A stretch of 64,000 nt of DNA from Kineothrix sp. MB12-C1 (GCF_030863805.1 NZ_CP132957.1:124001-188000), one strand, 5' to 3'; counted from the first letter of the stretch, positions 1 through 10,034 are shown. The notes: generated from the letters alone by a model not told the origin. A program made the numbers and translations.

Positions 1-1433
<1,433 letters not shown>

Positions 1434-1548
1434 CTAAAAACACACACTGTAGTATAGCATATCCACCATTTCTTGGAAAGAACAAAAGTGTGCTTCTTCA
1501 CTCTCGCGATTAAAACTTTTAGCTGCACAGCCCACTTCTTACTATGAC

Positions 1549-1592
1549 AAAAAAACGAGCGGCGTATTCAGTCTTCACCGAATATGCCGCCT
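1549..1592 (-). terminator. Rho-independent terminator after degV
   Basis: Read on the minus strand, GGCGGCATATTC pairs with GAATACGCCGC across a short loop and is followed by a T run (plus-strand A run at 1549-1555). It lies just past the degV stop codon and separates it from the topoisomerase gene. Confidence 0.8.
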
Positions 1593-1611
1593 ATGAAACT
1601 AATTTTCATTC

Positions 1612-2478
1612 CTAATTCTTCTTACAGCAGGCCACTGCCAGAGCACCTGGCCCTATATGGCAGGCCACGCTAAGAGATAATGGCGCCATATGCACATCGA
1701 ATCCGGGGAATACCTGGAGCAACTCTTCCTTAAATGCATGAGCAGCTTCCACATTGTGTGCATAAGCAACCTGCAGCCAGATGTTGTCCTTATCTGCACC
1801 GCCGAAACGATTTATCATATCGTTTTTAATGGCTGTCGTCATAATTGTTTTGCCCTGTGCTGTAGTACGTGCCTTGGCAAACGCATCCAGTTTTCCGCCT
1901 TGAATCTGCAATACCGGCTTTAACTTAAGGAGCGTGCCGAGTGCTGCTGCAGCCGGAGTGATTCGTCCGCCTTTTTTTAAATAGTATAAGGTGTCCAACA
2001 TAATATAAACACTGGAATTAGCCTTGTCCTTTTCCAGGAATTCTTTGATTTCTACCGCACTCTTTCCTTCTTTCACCAACTGAATAGCATCCAAAGCTGC
2101 CTGCCTCTGTGTTACAGAGATTCTCTGATTATCGACTACCTGCACTTTTCCTTCGTAGTCATGAGAAAGCATAATTGCACTCTGGCAAGAGCCGGAAAGG
2201 CTGCTGCTCATAGGAATATGCACGATTTCATCATAATCATCTAATAAATTATTCCATAAGTTCATCACCGCTTCCGGAGAAGGCTGGCTAGTTACCACCT
2301 GATCTCCCGCAGCGAGTCTTTCATAAAACTGCTCTTGAGATAAATCAATATCTTCAAAAAAGGTTTCTTCATTAATCATAAAAGGCATCGGTAGTATATG
2401 CAACCCAAGTTCCTTTGCCTGTACCTGCGTAATTCCACTGTTGCTGTCCGTTACAATTGCAATATTTGCCAATTTCAT
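1612..2478 (-). CDS. DegV family fatty-acid-binding protein (FakB type)
   Basis: DegV/FakB proteins hold a fatty acid while the FakA kinase phosphorylates it, feeding exogenous acyl chains into phospholipid synthesis. The protein has the typical length (288 residues from the chosen start), the N-terminal IVTDSNSGI motif and the SSSLSGSCQSA ligand-loop motif near residue 90. ATG 2478 is preferred over the ATG nine bases upstream because AGAGG sits 9 nt before it. The matching kinase FakA is encoded two genes upstream on the same strand (4715-6379), with recG between them. The specific fatty acid cannot be read from the sequence. Confidence 0.88.
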   Translation of the reverse strand: MKLANIAIVTDSNSGITQVQAKELGLHILPMPFMINEETFFEDIDLSQEQFYERLAAGDQVVTSQPSPEAVMNLWNNLLDDYDEIVHIPMSSSLSGSCQSAIMLSHDYEGKVQVVDNQRISVTQRQAALDAIQLVKEGKSAVEIKEFLEKDKANSSVYIMLDTLYYLKKGGRITPAAAALGTLLKLKPVLQIQGGKLDAFAKARTTAQGKTIMTTAIKNDMINRFGGADKDNIWLQVAYAHNVEAAHAFKEELLQVFPGFDVHMAPLSLSVACHIGPGALAVACCKKN

Positions 2479-2555
2479 TTCCGGCATCCTCTGCTCATTC
2501 CGGCACGGATACCTCTCCTTCCGCCTGTAAATTTTGCTCTTCTTATATCTTACTG

Positions 2556-4610
2556 TCAGATTGTTCTAAAGTCAACCGAATTTATTACCTTTTCCAGATA
2601 CTGCTTAAGGGGTAAATGCATAGGATTATCGAGCATTTCATCTTTCAAAAGAAGTTCATCCACACATTCTCCGGCTTGCTTTAATACATCTGAATCTTGA
2701 TAAATATCTCCTATTTTAAAGTCCATCAATCCGCTTTGCCGAATACCGAACAAATCGCCTGGTCCTCGTAGCTTCAAATCTTCTCCCGCAATAAAAAATC
2801 CATCGTTGGAGTGATTTAAAATATCCAAACGTTCCATCGTCTGCTTCTTATTCGAACCGCTTACAAAGATACAATAGGACTGATGTTCTCCACGACCAAC
2901 ACGTCCTCTTAACTGATGAAGCTGTGCTAAACCGAAACGTTCTGCGTTCTCCACCATCATCACCGTCGCATTCGGTACGTTAATTCCTACCTCAATTACG
3001 GTGGTGGATACAAGTACATCGATATGATGTGCTGCGTATGCCTCCATAATTTTATTTTTATCTGCAGGTCTCATTTTACCATGAAGGTAGGCTATTTGTA
3101 TGTTTGAAGAAAGGACATTTTTCAGCTTTTCCGTATAGGAAATTACATTTTCTGCGCCTTCTATTTCTCCTTCCTCCACCATCGGGCAAATGACATATAT
3201 CTGCCGCCCGGCCTGCACTTCTTTTTCTATAAACCGATAGGCTTTCTCCCTGTAATCCGTAGATACAACAGCATTCTTGATGGGAAGCCGATTAGCCGGA
3301 AGTTCATCTACAATGGAAATATCCAAATCTCCATATAAAATAATGGCGAGAGTTCGAGGAATAGGGGTCGCACTCATTACTATAACGTGTACATTCTCTC
3401 CTTTTCCCGCAAGGGTTTCCCTCTGTCTCACTCCGAAGCGATGCTGCTCATCCGTTACTACGAGAGCGAGCCTGTGGTAGTTGACCTTCTCCTGGATAAG
3501 CGCATGTGTGCCGATAATCAAGTTGACGCCGCCGCTTTCTATTTCTTTATATGCCTCTTTTTTTTCTTTCACAGTCATAGAACCGGTCAGTAATATAGGA
3601 ATAAAAGGCAGATTATGTGCTTTTGTAAGTTCTGTTACTGCTTCGAAATGCTGCCTTGCCAACACTTCGGTCGGAGCCATGAAAGCACTTTGATAGCCGT
3701 TGGATACACACATTAAAAGAGCAAGAAAGGCAAGAATTGTCTTACCGGATCCAACATCGCCTTGTATGAGTCTATTCATCACTCTGTCGCTCAATAAATC
3801 TTCCTTGATTTCTTCCCATACCTTTTGCTGGGCATTGGTCAACGCATAAGGAAGCCCTTCGATTAACCGATTCGTCTGAGCGACCTCCATCATTGGATAA
3901 GAGTTCGTAAGAACTTCATTGTGCTCTCTACATTTGCGAAGCATTAATATGAATAAAAAGAACTCATCGAACACAAGCCGCTTTCTGGCCGCCAGCATCT
4001 TTTCATAGTCGGGCGGAAAATGAATATGTTCTATCGCCTGTTCATAGGAAATAAGTTCTTGAGACTCTTTGATATCCTCCGGTAAATAGTCCTCGCCAAA
4101 ATGATAATGGGACAATGCCTGCTTTACAGACTTTGTAATCATATTGTTCGTCAGTCCGGCTGTAAGAGAATATTTAGGCTGCAAAATTCCGGTTAGTTTG
4201 AGATATTCTTCCGGTTTATATATTTTCGCCTGCTCCATAATTAACCGGCCGCCCCTCATCTGAGGAATTCCGCGAAAAATATAGAAAAGTCCCTTTTTCA
4301 ACATACTTTTTACATAAGGAGTATTAAAGTATGTCATAGCAACTTGTCCGCCTGCATCCTTAATGACAAAATTCAGTATAGTCAGATTACCTGCCTTTTT
4401 CGTGCTAATATTACCTACAAGGCAGGCACGTATCGAACAAACCTCCCCAATAGGCGCCTCGCTAATCATAACAGGCTCCTGAAAAGTCTCATAATCTCTT
4501 GGATATTCGTGTAAAAGTTCTCCTACATTACTTATATTAAGCTTTGCAAAAAGCTTTACCGTCTTCTCTCCCACACCTTTAATATCAATAATATTCGTAC
4601 TATCATTCAT
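2556..4610 (-). CDS. recG: ATP-dependent DNA helicase RecG
   Basis: RecG remodels stalled forks and Holliday junctions. At 684 residues the length matches the family. An N-terminal helix-hairpin-type DIKGVGEKT segment and wedge/OB region are followed by the helicase core: Walker A GDVGSGKT near residue 285, the DEQH box near 387, SATPIPRT and the motif VI region QLRGRVGRGEHQS. Starts at ATG 4616 or 4610 are better than the TTG at 4628, which lies inside a terminator. No strong Shine-Dalgarno precedes any of them, which is unusual here. It lies between fakA and degV. Confidence 0.95.
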   Translation of the reverse strand: MNDSTNIIDIKGVGEKTVKLFAKLNISNVGELLHEYPRDYETFQEPVMISEAPIGEVCSIRACLVGNISTKKAGNLTILNFVIKDAGGQVAMTYFNTPYVKSMLKKGLFYIFRGIPQMRGGRLIMEQAKIYKPEEYLKLTGILQPKYSLTAGLTNNMITKSVKQALSHYHFGEDYLPEDIKESQELISYEQAIEHIHFPPDYEKMLAARKRLVFDEFFLFILMLRKCREHNEVLTNSYPMMEVAQTNRLIEGLPYALTNAQQKVWEEIKEDLLSDRVMNRLIQGDVGSGKTILAFLALLMCVSNGYQSAFMAPTEVLARQHFEAVTELTKAHNLPFIPILLTGSMTVKEKKEAYKEIESGGVNLIIGTHALIQEKVNYHRLALVVTDEQHRFGVRQRETLAGKGENVHVIVMSATPIPRTLAIILYGDLDISIVDELPANRLPIKNAVVSTDYREKAYRFIEKEVQAGRQIYVICPMVEEGEIEGAENVISYTEKLKNVLSSNIQIAYLHGKMRPADKNKIMEAYAAHHIDVLVSTTVIEVGINVPNATVMMVENAERFGLAQLHQLRGRVGRGEHQSYCIFVSGSNKKQTMERLDILNHSNDGFFIAGEDLKLRGPGDLFGIRQSGLMDFKIGDIYQDSDVLKQAGECVDELLLKDEMLDNPMHLPLKQYLEKVINSVDFRTI

Positions 4611-4627
4611 AATCATACCATCTGTCA

Positions 4628-4656
4628 AAAAAAGGACGGTGTCACTCCGTCCTTCT
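4628..4656 (-). terminator. Rho-independent terminator after fakA
   Basis: On the minus strand AAGGACGG and CCGTCCTT form a stem followed by seven T residues (plus-strand A run from 4627). It ends only about 12-18 nt before the recG start, so recG expression needs read-through or a promoter close to the hairpin. Confidence 0.8.
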
Positions 4657-4714
4657 TACACCTGCTTTTATTTATCCTACTTGGATGTGAAGAGTAACAT
4701 CCTAATTACCAGCT

Positions 4715-6379
4715 CTATTCCGCAGAAACAATATAATAGTAAATGGGCTGGCCGCCATATTGCAGCTCCACATCACATTTCGGATATGTCTCTTCTACTT
4801 TGGCTCGTAGATCTTCCGCCGCTTCCTCAGAGATTTCTTTTCCATAATAGATACTGATAAGCTCTTTGTCAGCATCCATAATACCTTCAATCATGGAGAA
4901 AGTAACGGCCTTCATATCCACACCGTTAGAAAGAATACCGCTATCTCCGATTCCCATGTAATCGCCTTCTTTAATCTCTTTATCGTCGATGACGGTATCG
5001 CGCACTGCGTAAGTGACCTGCCCGGTGCTGACTGCCTTGATTTCTTCCATCATCGTCTCTGTATTCTCTTTTACAGAAAGATCAGGTATATAATTAATAA
5101 CAGCCGTAATACCCTGCGGTACCGTTTTTGTAGGAATTACAACGATTTTCTTGTCTTCCGACATATGAACCGCTTGCTCTGCAGCGAGTATAATGTTCTT
5201 ATTGTTTGGAAGAATATAGATAGTATCCGCATTTACCTTATCGATAGCATTGAGCATATCCTCAGTACTCGGATTCATTGTCTGTCCGCCTTCTATAATA
5301 TAATCAACGCCCAGACCGGTGAAAATCTCATTGATTCCCTCGCCAACTGAAACAGCAATAAATCCAACATCCTTTTTAGGCATCTGGGCAGCAACTGCTT
5401 CCTGGCTCTTTTCTGCCATTTTAAACAGCTTTTCCTCATGTTCCAAACGCATATTATCAATCTTCATATTAGATAAAGAACCATATTTCAGCGCTCTTTG
5501 GATAGCGAGCCCCGGATCATTGGTATGTACGTGTACCTTTACCACATCATCATCCGCCACTACTACAAGAGAATCACCGATGGATTCCAAATACGCCTTA
5601 AAGTCAATTTCCTGTTTGATATTAAAATTCTTACCACCCAGCATAATAATAAACTCTGTGCAGTAACCGAATTTGATATCCGCCTGTGCATGGGTATCCA
5701 TGTTCATCAAAAGTCCTGATAAGTCAGCTGGTTTCGCATCCGGTATTGTCAGATCGATTTCTTTTCCAAGGAAGGCATCGTAAGCGCCTTTTAACACTTG
5801 CATAAGACCCTGTCCGCCGGAATCCACAACCCCTGCCTGCTTTAATACGGGTAACATATCGGGAGTCTTACTTAAAACTTCATCCGCATATTGAATAATT
5901 TCTCCAAAGAAAATCTCTAAATCTTCCTGACCGTTATCTGCAAGCTCACGTGCTTTCTCAGCCGCACCTTTCGCAACAGTAAGGATCGTTCCCTCCTTCG
6001 GCTTCATAACAGCTTTATAGGCAGTCTCTACTGCCTTATCGAAGGCTTCAGCAATTACATCTGCGTTCAATTCTTCATATTCTCTTACGACTTTTGTAAA
6101 TCCGCGAAACAACTGGGAAAGAATTACGCCGGAGTTACCTCTTGCCCCGCGCAAAGAACCGGAAGAAATTGCTTTGCATAAAGAAACCATATCCGCATTC
6201 TCCATAAGGGATACTTCTTTCGCTGCCGCCATAATGGTCAATGTCATATTCGTACCGGTATCGCCATCCGGTACCGGGAACACATTCAAATCATTGATCC
6301 ATTCCTTCTTCGCCTCTAAATTTTTCGCACCAGCCAAGAACATCTTGGAAAGTATCTTAGCATCGATTGTATTAACCAC
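4715..6379 (-). CDS. fakA: Fatty acid kinase FakA (DAK2 domain protein, YloV)
   Basis: FakA phosphorylates FakB-bound fatty acids to acyl-phosphate. The DhaL/DAK2 nucleotide-binding domain at the N-terminus has PVPDGDTGTNM at residues 35-45 and a GARGNSGVILSQ loop near 80. A middle domain and a C-terminal DegV-like EDD region follow, giving 554 residues, the family norm. The start is GTG 6379 with AAGGAGG 8 nt upstream. It directly follows the Asp23 gene (33 nt gap), the usual asp23-fakA pair of Firmicutes, and a terminator follows it. A FakB-type partner is encoded at 1612-2478. Confidence 0.93.
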   Translation of the reverse strand: MVNTIDAKILSKMFLAGAKNLEAKKEWINDLNVFPVPDGDTGTNMTLTIMAAAKEVSLMENADMVSLCKAISSGSLRGARGNSGVILSQLFRGFTKVVREYEELNADVIAEAFDKAVETAYKAVMKPKEGTILTVAKGAAEKARELADNGQEDLEIFFGEIIQYADEVLSKTPDMLPVLKQAGVVDSGGQGLMQVLKGAYDAFLGKEIDLTIPDAKPADLSGLLMNMDTHAQADIKFGYCTEFIIMLGGKNFNIKQEIDFKAYLESIGDSLVVVADDDVVKVHVHTNDPGLAIQRALKYGSLSNMKIDNMRLEHEEKLFKMAEKSQEAVAAQMPKKDVGFIAVSVGEGINEIFTGLGVDYIIEGGQTMNPSTEDMLNAIDKVNADTIYILPNNKNIILAAEQAVHMSEDKKIVVIPTKTVPQGITAVINYIPDLSVKENTETMMEEIKAVSTGQVTYAVRDTVIDDKEIKEGDYMGIGDSGILSNGVDMKAVTFSMIEGIMDADKELISIYYGKEISEEAAEDLRAKVEETYPKCDVELQYGGQPIYYYIVSAE

Positions 6380-6412
6380 AACAAAATCCTCCTTACGAGT
6401 GTTTTCTACTCA

Positions 6413-6772
6413 TTAATCAATTACTCTTACACCTTCTACAAAGATGTTAATCTTCTCAATTTCAATACCGGTAAATTCCTCCACCTTATATTTCACATTA
6501 CTGATCAAGTTATCGGAAACCGCGAGAATACCCACTCCGTAAGAAACTATCACATGAAAATCAAGTATCAGTTTGTTATTATCAAGAGTAACCTTAATTC
6601 CTCTTGTCATGCTCTCCATCTTTAAAAGCTTCACCAGGCCGTCTTTCACATTAACACTGGCCATACCTACAATGCCAAAACATTCCATTGCCACCGAACC
6701 GGCATACTGTGCAATTACTTCATTATCAATAGCGATATTTCCCATATGGGTATCCATAGAAGAAGCTCTCAT
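6413..6772 (-). CDS. Asp23/Gls24 family envelope stress response protein
   Basis: Asp23/Gls24 (YloU-like) proteins are small cytosolic or membrane-peripheral proteins tied to the envelope and commonly encoded before fakA. At 119 residues it is a single domain: an N-terminal GNIAIDNEVIAQYAG segment, then MECFGIVGM, and a C-terminal IEKINIFVEGVRV strand. ATG 6772 is chosen because AAGGAGG precedes it at a good distance. It is divergent from rpmB, a common arrangement in Clostridia. Molecular role not defined by sequence. Confidence 0.9.
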   Translation of the reverse strand: MRASSMDTHMGNIAIDNEVIAQYAGSVAMECFGIVGMASVNVKDGLVKLLKMESMTRGIKVTLDNNKLILDFHVIVSYGVGILAVSDNLISNVKYKVEEFTGIEIEKINIFVEGVRVID

Positions 6773-6881
6773 AACATACCTCCTTATATTTTAATCGTAG
6801 ACATATAATATGTATTATAACCGCTTCGTTCCAAAAAAGAAACTAAAATAATAAAAAAGTTTACCCTTTGGAAATTTAGGC

Positions 6882-6910
6882 TTGCATTCCGTTATCTTTT
6901 CTGATATTAT
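6882..6910 (+). promoter_or_regulatory. Promoter of rpmB
   Basis: TTGCAT at 6882-6887 and TATTAT at 6905-6910 are separated by exactly 17 bp, 40 bp before the rpmB start codon. Pattern match only. Confidence 0.6.
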
Positions 6911-6950
6911 ACTACTGTTGTGAGTATAAATTCCGAGGAGGTGCAAGACG

Positions 6951-7136
6951 ATGGCTAAATGTGATATCTGCAGTAAAGGCGCTCATTTTGGTAATAATGT
7001 AAGCCATTCCAATAGAAAAACTAACAGAATCTGGAATTCGAACGTAAAAAGCGTAAAATGCAAAGTGAACGGAGCTTCTAGAAAATTGCATGTTTGTACA
7101 AGCTGCTTGAAATCAGGCAAAGTGGAAAGAGCATAA
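6951..7136 (+). CDS. rpmB: 50S ribosomal protein L28
   Basis: Structural protein of the large ribosomal subunit, 61 residues. It begins MAKCDICSKGAHFGNNVSHS and carries two CxxC pairs (CDIC near residue 4, CTSC near residue 49), so it is the zinc-binding (C+) form of L28. GAGGAGG lies about 9 nt before ATG 6951. It is monocistronic: a 17-bp-spaced promoter upstream and a strong terminator directly downstream. Four-cysteine L28 proteins are the form usually replaced under zinc limitation where a C- paralogue exists; none is seen here. Confidence 0.97.
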   Translation: MAKCDICSKGAHFGNNVSHSNRKTNRIWNSNVKSVKCKVNGASRKLHVCTSCLKSGKVERA

Positions 7137-7157
7137 TTTTACTAAAGTATTCAAATC

Positions 7158-7185
7158 AAAAAACAGCTTAATAAGCTGTTTTTTT
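7158..7185. terminator. Bidirectional terminator between rpmB and the J-domain gene
   Basis: AAAAAACAGCTTA and TAAGCTGTTTTTTT flank a single base, giving an A-stem-T structure that can terminate both strands. The stop codon and last codons of the convergent J-domain gene (7168-7170 and up) lie inside the hairpin, so coding sequence and terminator overlap. Confidence 0.9.
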
Positions 7186-7740
7186 AATGTCATAAACCTT
7201 TTTAAGTTCCTCATATTCCCTGTTGATCAGTTGAACCATATCATGGTCTCCTGCCACATTATCCGGATGGAACATCTTCATCAAATCCTTATATCTCTTC
7301 TTCAAGGCAAGACGATTATTTACTCCGCGAAAAAGCATACCCACCATATTAGAACTGCCAAAAAATGATGGTTCTTCCTCGTAAAGTTCCTTTTTTGCAT
7401 TGAACATGTCCTTCTCTTTTAGAAATTTACGGCGGTCTTCTTCTAAATCTTCAAATCCACTTTTTAGAAGTTTCATCTTCTGGTCGAAGAAAACATTTTC
7501 CCTTTCCAACCTTTTCCGGTCAGCTTCCAGTAAACGGTTCTGAGACTCCGAATGCTTTATAAACTGTTTCTTCTCCTCTTCCAGCATCTCTTCTCTATGA
7601 TCGAGATCCTTTCTAAGGTTATTCAAACGAACATTTTCTTTAAATAACCATACCTTCAATTCATTCCATTCATCGCTGGAACCATCTCTTAATATTTCTG
7701 CCAACTCGCGTTCAAGGTCCTTTTCCCTTTGATAACTCAT
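7168..7740 (-). CDS. Coiled-coil protein with C-terminal J domain
   Basis: 190 residues. Residues about 30-125 are rich in E, K, R and L with heptad character, suggesting a long coiled coil. The last 50 residues look like a J domain: ALKKRYKDLMKMFHPDN holds the HPD motif that stimulates DnaK, followed by INREYEELKKVYD as the last helix. There is no zinc-finger or substrate-binding region as in DnaJ, so it is probably a specialised DnaK co-chaperone or scaffold of unknown target. It is convergent with rpmB, and its last codons form one arm of their shared terminator. Confidence 0.7.
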   Translation of the reverse strand: MSYQREKDLERELAEILRDGSSDEWNELKVWLFKENVRLNNLRKDLDHREEMLEEEKKQFIKHSESQNRLLEADRKRLERENVFFDQKMKLLKSGFEDLEEDRRKFLKEKDMFNAKKELYEEEPSFFGSSNMVGMLFRGVNNRLALKKRYKDLMKMFHPDNVAGDHDMVQLINREYEELKKVYDIKKTAY

Positions 7741-7774
7741 TGTAAAATAATACCCCTCTTTATAATCCCTTATC

Positions 7775-7915
7775 TCAATCGCAATAATAGAAATTGTAAC
7801 CGACTAATAGTAGCAGCGCACATACGATTAAACCGAGAAATCTACTTGCAAAAAAAAGCATAAGTAACATGCCTACCGCAATCCAAAAAGCGATAAAACC
7901 AATCATTTTTTTCAT
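7775..7915 (-). CDS. Small membrane protein, 46 residues
   Basis: An ORF of 46 codons plus stop. It begins MKKMIGFIAFWIAVGMLLML and runs through a short charged turn (ASRF) into a second hydrophobic stretch (LGLIVCALLLLVGYNF), so one long or two short membrane helices are likely. GGAG lies 8 nt before ATG 7915, which supports translation. It sits 62 nt downstream of the gerW-like gene and 34 nt before the J-domain gene, all on the minus strand, so it may be co-transcribed with the sporulation pair. No family recognised. Confidence 0.6.
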   Translation of the reverse strand: MKKMIGFIAFWIAVGMLLMLFFASRFLGLIVCALLLLVGYNFYYCD

Positions 7916-7977
7916 GCAACCATCTCCGCTTATGCTTCTTACTTTATCTTATGCAATTTCTGCACAATAGATACCCA

Positions 7978-8376
7978 TTACTCTTCACCTTCAGGAAATG
8001 CAATTTCTACCGCATCTTCATCGTTCATCATTTCTTCTTTCTCCGATGGCTTTGTAAACTTATCTACAATGTCAGGAATCATATCGAGAACCTTCGTTAT
8101 CGTATCCTGATTCTTAATATTTACCAACTTAGTCGTGCCGTTCTTGATAACGAGTACTGCGCTCGGTGTCATCTTCCCGGTAAAACCACCCGCTCCTCCG
8201 CTCTTCTTATCAGCAGCACTGGATCCTGCTCCTACACCAAATGTCACATCCACGAGCGGCAATATGATCGTATCGCCTACCTGTGTCGCTTCACCAACTA
8301 CCGTCTTTGTAGAAAGTACAGAATCAATACCCTTCATCAACGATTCTATTACTCCTGAGAAATTATTTTCTGCCAT
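7978..8376 (-). CDS. ytfJ: GerW family sporulation protein (YtfJ)
   Basis: GerW/YtfJ proteins occur in endospore formers and are needed for normal germination in Bacillus. The 132-residue protein has the family features: an N-terminal helix SLMKGIDSVL, the strand TIILPLVDVTFGVGAGS, a glycine-rich centre (KKSGGAGGFTG) and an acidic tail. Its start codon follows directly on the stop codon of the DUF2953 gene (8377), with a GGGAGGA site inside that gene's end, so the two are translationally linked. This pairing is conserved in sporulating Firmicutes. Confidence 0.92.
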   Translation of the reverse strand: MAENNFSGVIESLMKGIDSVLSTKTVVGEATQVGDTIILPLVDVTFGVGAGSSAADKKSGGAGGFTGKMTPSAVLVIKNGTTKLVNIKNQDTITKVLDMIPDIVDKFTKPSEKEEMMNDEDAVEIAFPEGEE

Positions 8377-9471
8377 TTAAGCGTCCTCCCTTTTTAACAT
8401 TTTTAACAGTTGTCTTATATTCTTATCGCGATATAACCGCAAGGCTACTATAAGTAGCGTAAAAGCGGTGACTTTTCCTCTTATCTTCAGGTTTCCTTTT
8501 ATTATCATCTCTTCAAAATCAGCCTGTAGCGAAACGTTTCTTCCTATGAAAGGATAAAGCATGCCATAAATGGCAAATATCTGTCCCGTACTGGCAGGAT
8601 CTCCCGTTCCTATGGTCAAACAGATATCGCATTTTCTCGGACGAATACTTCTTATCACTCGAAAAAGCTGATTCTTCGAGAAACCAAAGACCTCTTTAAA
8701 CAGTTCCCCTTGTATGATTTCTGCATAATATCCTATGTTTCCAATAACTTTTTTTATTTTATCACATATGCTCGTTATTGTGTACTCAATATTTCTTATT
8801 ATATCCAAAAGTTTCAGAAAGAGACTTACGATTTTGGCAAAAAGATTCTTTATTTTTATCCAGAGGCTGTCTTTCTCTTCCGCATCATCTCGCACTTCTC
8901 TTGTATTTCCATCTTCCGCTTCTGTCCCAGACGCATCTCCATGGTATTCATCTTCAACTTTTATACTTTCTTTTTTGTTTATATTGTCATTTATTGTATT
9001 ATCTATATCCTCATTTTTTTCATTATCCGTATTATCATTTCTTCCGTCATCTATATCGTTGTCACTTACTTCTCCATTAATATTACTAGTTATACGGTCA
9101 CTTTCCATTTCTTCTGTTTTATTCTTTTTATCAGCTCTTTTTTTCCTGTTTTCCCTGCTTTCTTTTCTTTGGCTCTTCCCTTTATCCTTGGATATCCTTG
9201 GCTTTGAGGAATCAAAAATAGTAAATATAAGAATTCTGGCTTTTATATAGGAAGCATTAGGATAAGACAGAAGAATATTTACGAGATGAAGCAGCCATGT
9301 GACTCTGATTTCCACATGAAACGGCTCATCTTTTCCCCATTCCCCCTCCGCATTAACGCGGTATCTGACTGGAACGAACAATATGAGGATAATAGCAAAA
9401 AGCAAAACACCAATAATAATTGCCAGTACTATTCCTATTATTTTCAATATCAACAATAATATGTGCAGCAT
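8377..9471 (-). CDS. DUF2953 domain membrane protein (YtfI-like)
   Basis: 364 residues. An N-terminal membrane helix (about residues 3-33) leads into RYRVNAEGEW and the first DUF2953 segment. A long low-complexity insert at about residues 95-200 is dominated by N, D, E and K (for example DNDIDDGRNDNTDNEKNED). The C-terminal part carries the conserved RPRKCDICLTIGTGDPASTG region. DUF2953 proteins are encoded beside YtfJ in spore formers and probably act in the same process, but their role is not established. The insert is a likely flexible linker. Confidence 0.8.
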   Translation of the reverse strand: MLHILLLILKIIGIVLAIIIGVLLFAIILILFVPVRYRVNAEGEWGKDEPFHVEIRVTWLLHLVNILLSYPNASYIKARILIFTIFDSSKPRISKDKGKSQRKESRENRKKRADKKNKTEEMESDRITSNINGEVSDNDIDDGRNDNTDNEKNEDIDNTINDNINKKESIKVEDEYHGDASGTEAEDGNTREVRDDAEEKDSLWIKIKNLFAKIVSLFLKLLDIIRNIEYTITSICDKIKKVIGNIGYYAEIIQGELFKEVFGFSKNQLFRVIRSIRPRKCDICLTIGTGDPASTGQIFAIYGMLYPFIGRNVSLQADFEEMIIKGNLKIRGKVTAFTLLIVALRLYRDKNIRQLLKMLKREDA

Positions 9472-9480
9472 AGATACCCC

Positions 9481-9795
9481 TTAATGATTTACTTGAGAGA
9501 ACAGAAACTTCTTAATGTCAGGACTTCCACTTTTTTCTATCGCCGCTTGTACGATTCCTATTACAGTATCTAGCGCTTCCTCATATCCTTTGCAAATGCC
9601 TATAATATAAGGAGGATGTTTGCGATAATATTTCTGCCGCAGAAAAATACTATGATAAATCTCAAGCTGGTCACTCCCTTTGGCTAGGGTGATTACATAT
9701 ATGTTCGGCTGCAGAGCTCCATAGCGCAGCTTCCATTTCACCTTATACGGTTTTTTTATAGTTTGACCAATATATAGACTTTTATAAAATTTCAT
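9481..9795 (-). CDS. Conserved hypothetical protein, 104 residues
   Basis: A basic, soluble-looking protein beginning MKFYKSLYIGQTIKKPYK, with aromatic-rich strands (IYVITLAKGSDQLEIYH) and a C-terminal helix (EALDTVIGIVQAAIEKSG). No transmembrane or signal segment. It lies 9 nt before the DUF2953 gene on the same strand and so is probably first in the DUF2953-ytfJ unit; its start codon is about 50 bp from a MITE-like element. I do not recognise a family. Confidence 0.6.
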   Translation of the reverse strand: MKFYKSLYIGQTIKKPYKVKWKLRYGALQPNIYVITLAKGSDQLEIYHSIFLRQKYYRKHPPYIIGICKGYEEALDTVIGIVQAAIEKSGSPDIKKFLFSQVNH

Positions 9796-9853
9796 TCTGG
9801 GAACGCCTTTCTGGCAAATGTTTATAAAAACTAGAATCTATTAGATAAAGGGA

Positions 9854-9995
9854 TTACTGTTCACAGGTACTATTCCGCGAGGCGTTTTGTGCACAATGTG
9901 CACAAAATCCCGAGTTTAACAGACGCCAAATTGCATGTTCTTGATGCAATTTGTGTGATATTGTTACTGTGAGCACCATAGGTGTGAACAGTAAC
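9854..9995 (+). mobile_element. MITE-like palindromic element, copy 1 (142 bp)
   Basis: The element begins TTACTGTTCACA (9854-9865) and ends TGTGAACAGTAAC (9983-9995), a terminal inverted repeat. It is flanked by the 9-bp direct repeat ATAAAGGGA (9845-9853 and 9996-10004), a probable target-site duplication. Inside are TTTTGTGCAC/GTGCACAAAA and CAAATTGCAT/ATGCAATTTG hairpins plus a third hairpin at 9963-9995. It has no coding capacity. Its core (CGCGAGG...CCCGAGTTTA) recurs in reverse orientation at 21157-21297. It occupies most of the 317-bp gap between the 104-residue gene and the HD-GYP gene; the rest holds that gene's promoter. Confidence 0.8.
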
Positions 9996-10034
9996 ATAAA
10001 GGGATTATACCACAATACTTCCGGGAAAAAAACA

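Noticed and set aside
4611-4628. Start of recG at the TTG 4628
   Set aside because: It falls at the edge of the fakA terminator; ATG codons at 4616 and 4610 fit the family N-terminus better.
8710-9250. Plus-strand ORFs of 165-171 residues
   Set aside because: They are antisense shadows of the low-complexity N/D/E-rich part of the DUF2953 gene, with no ribosome site and strongly biased composition.
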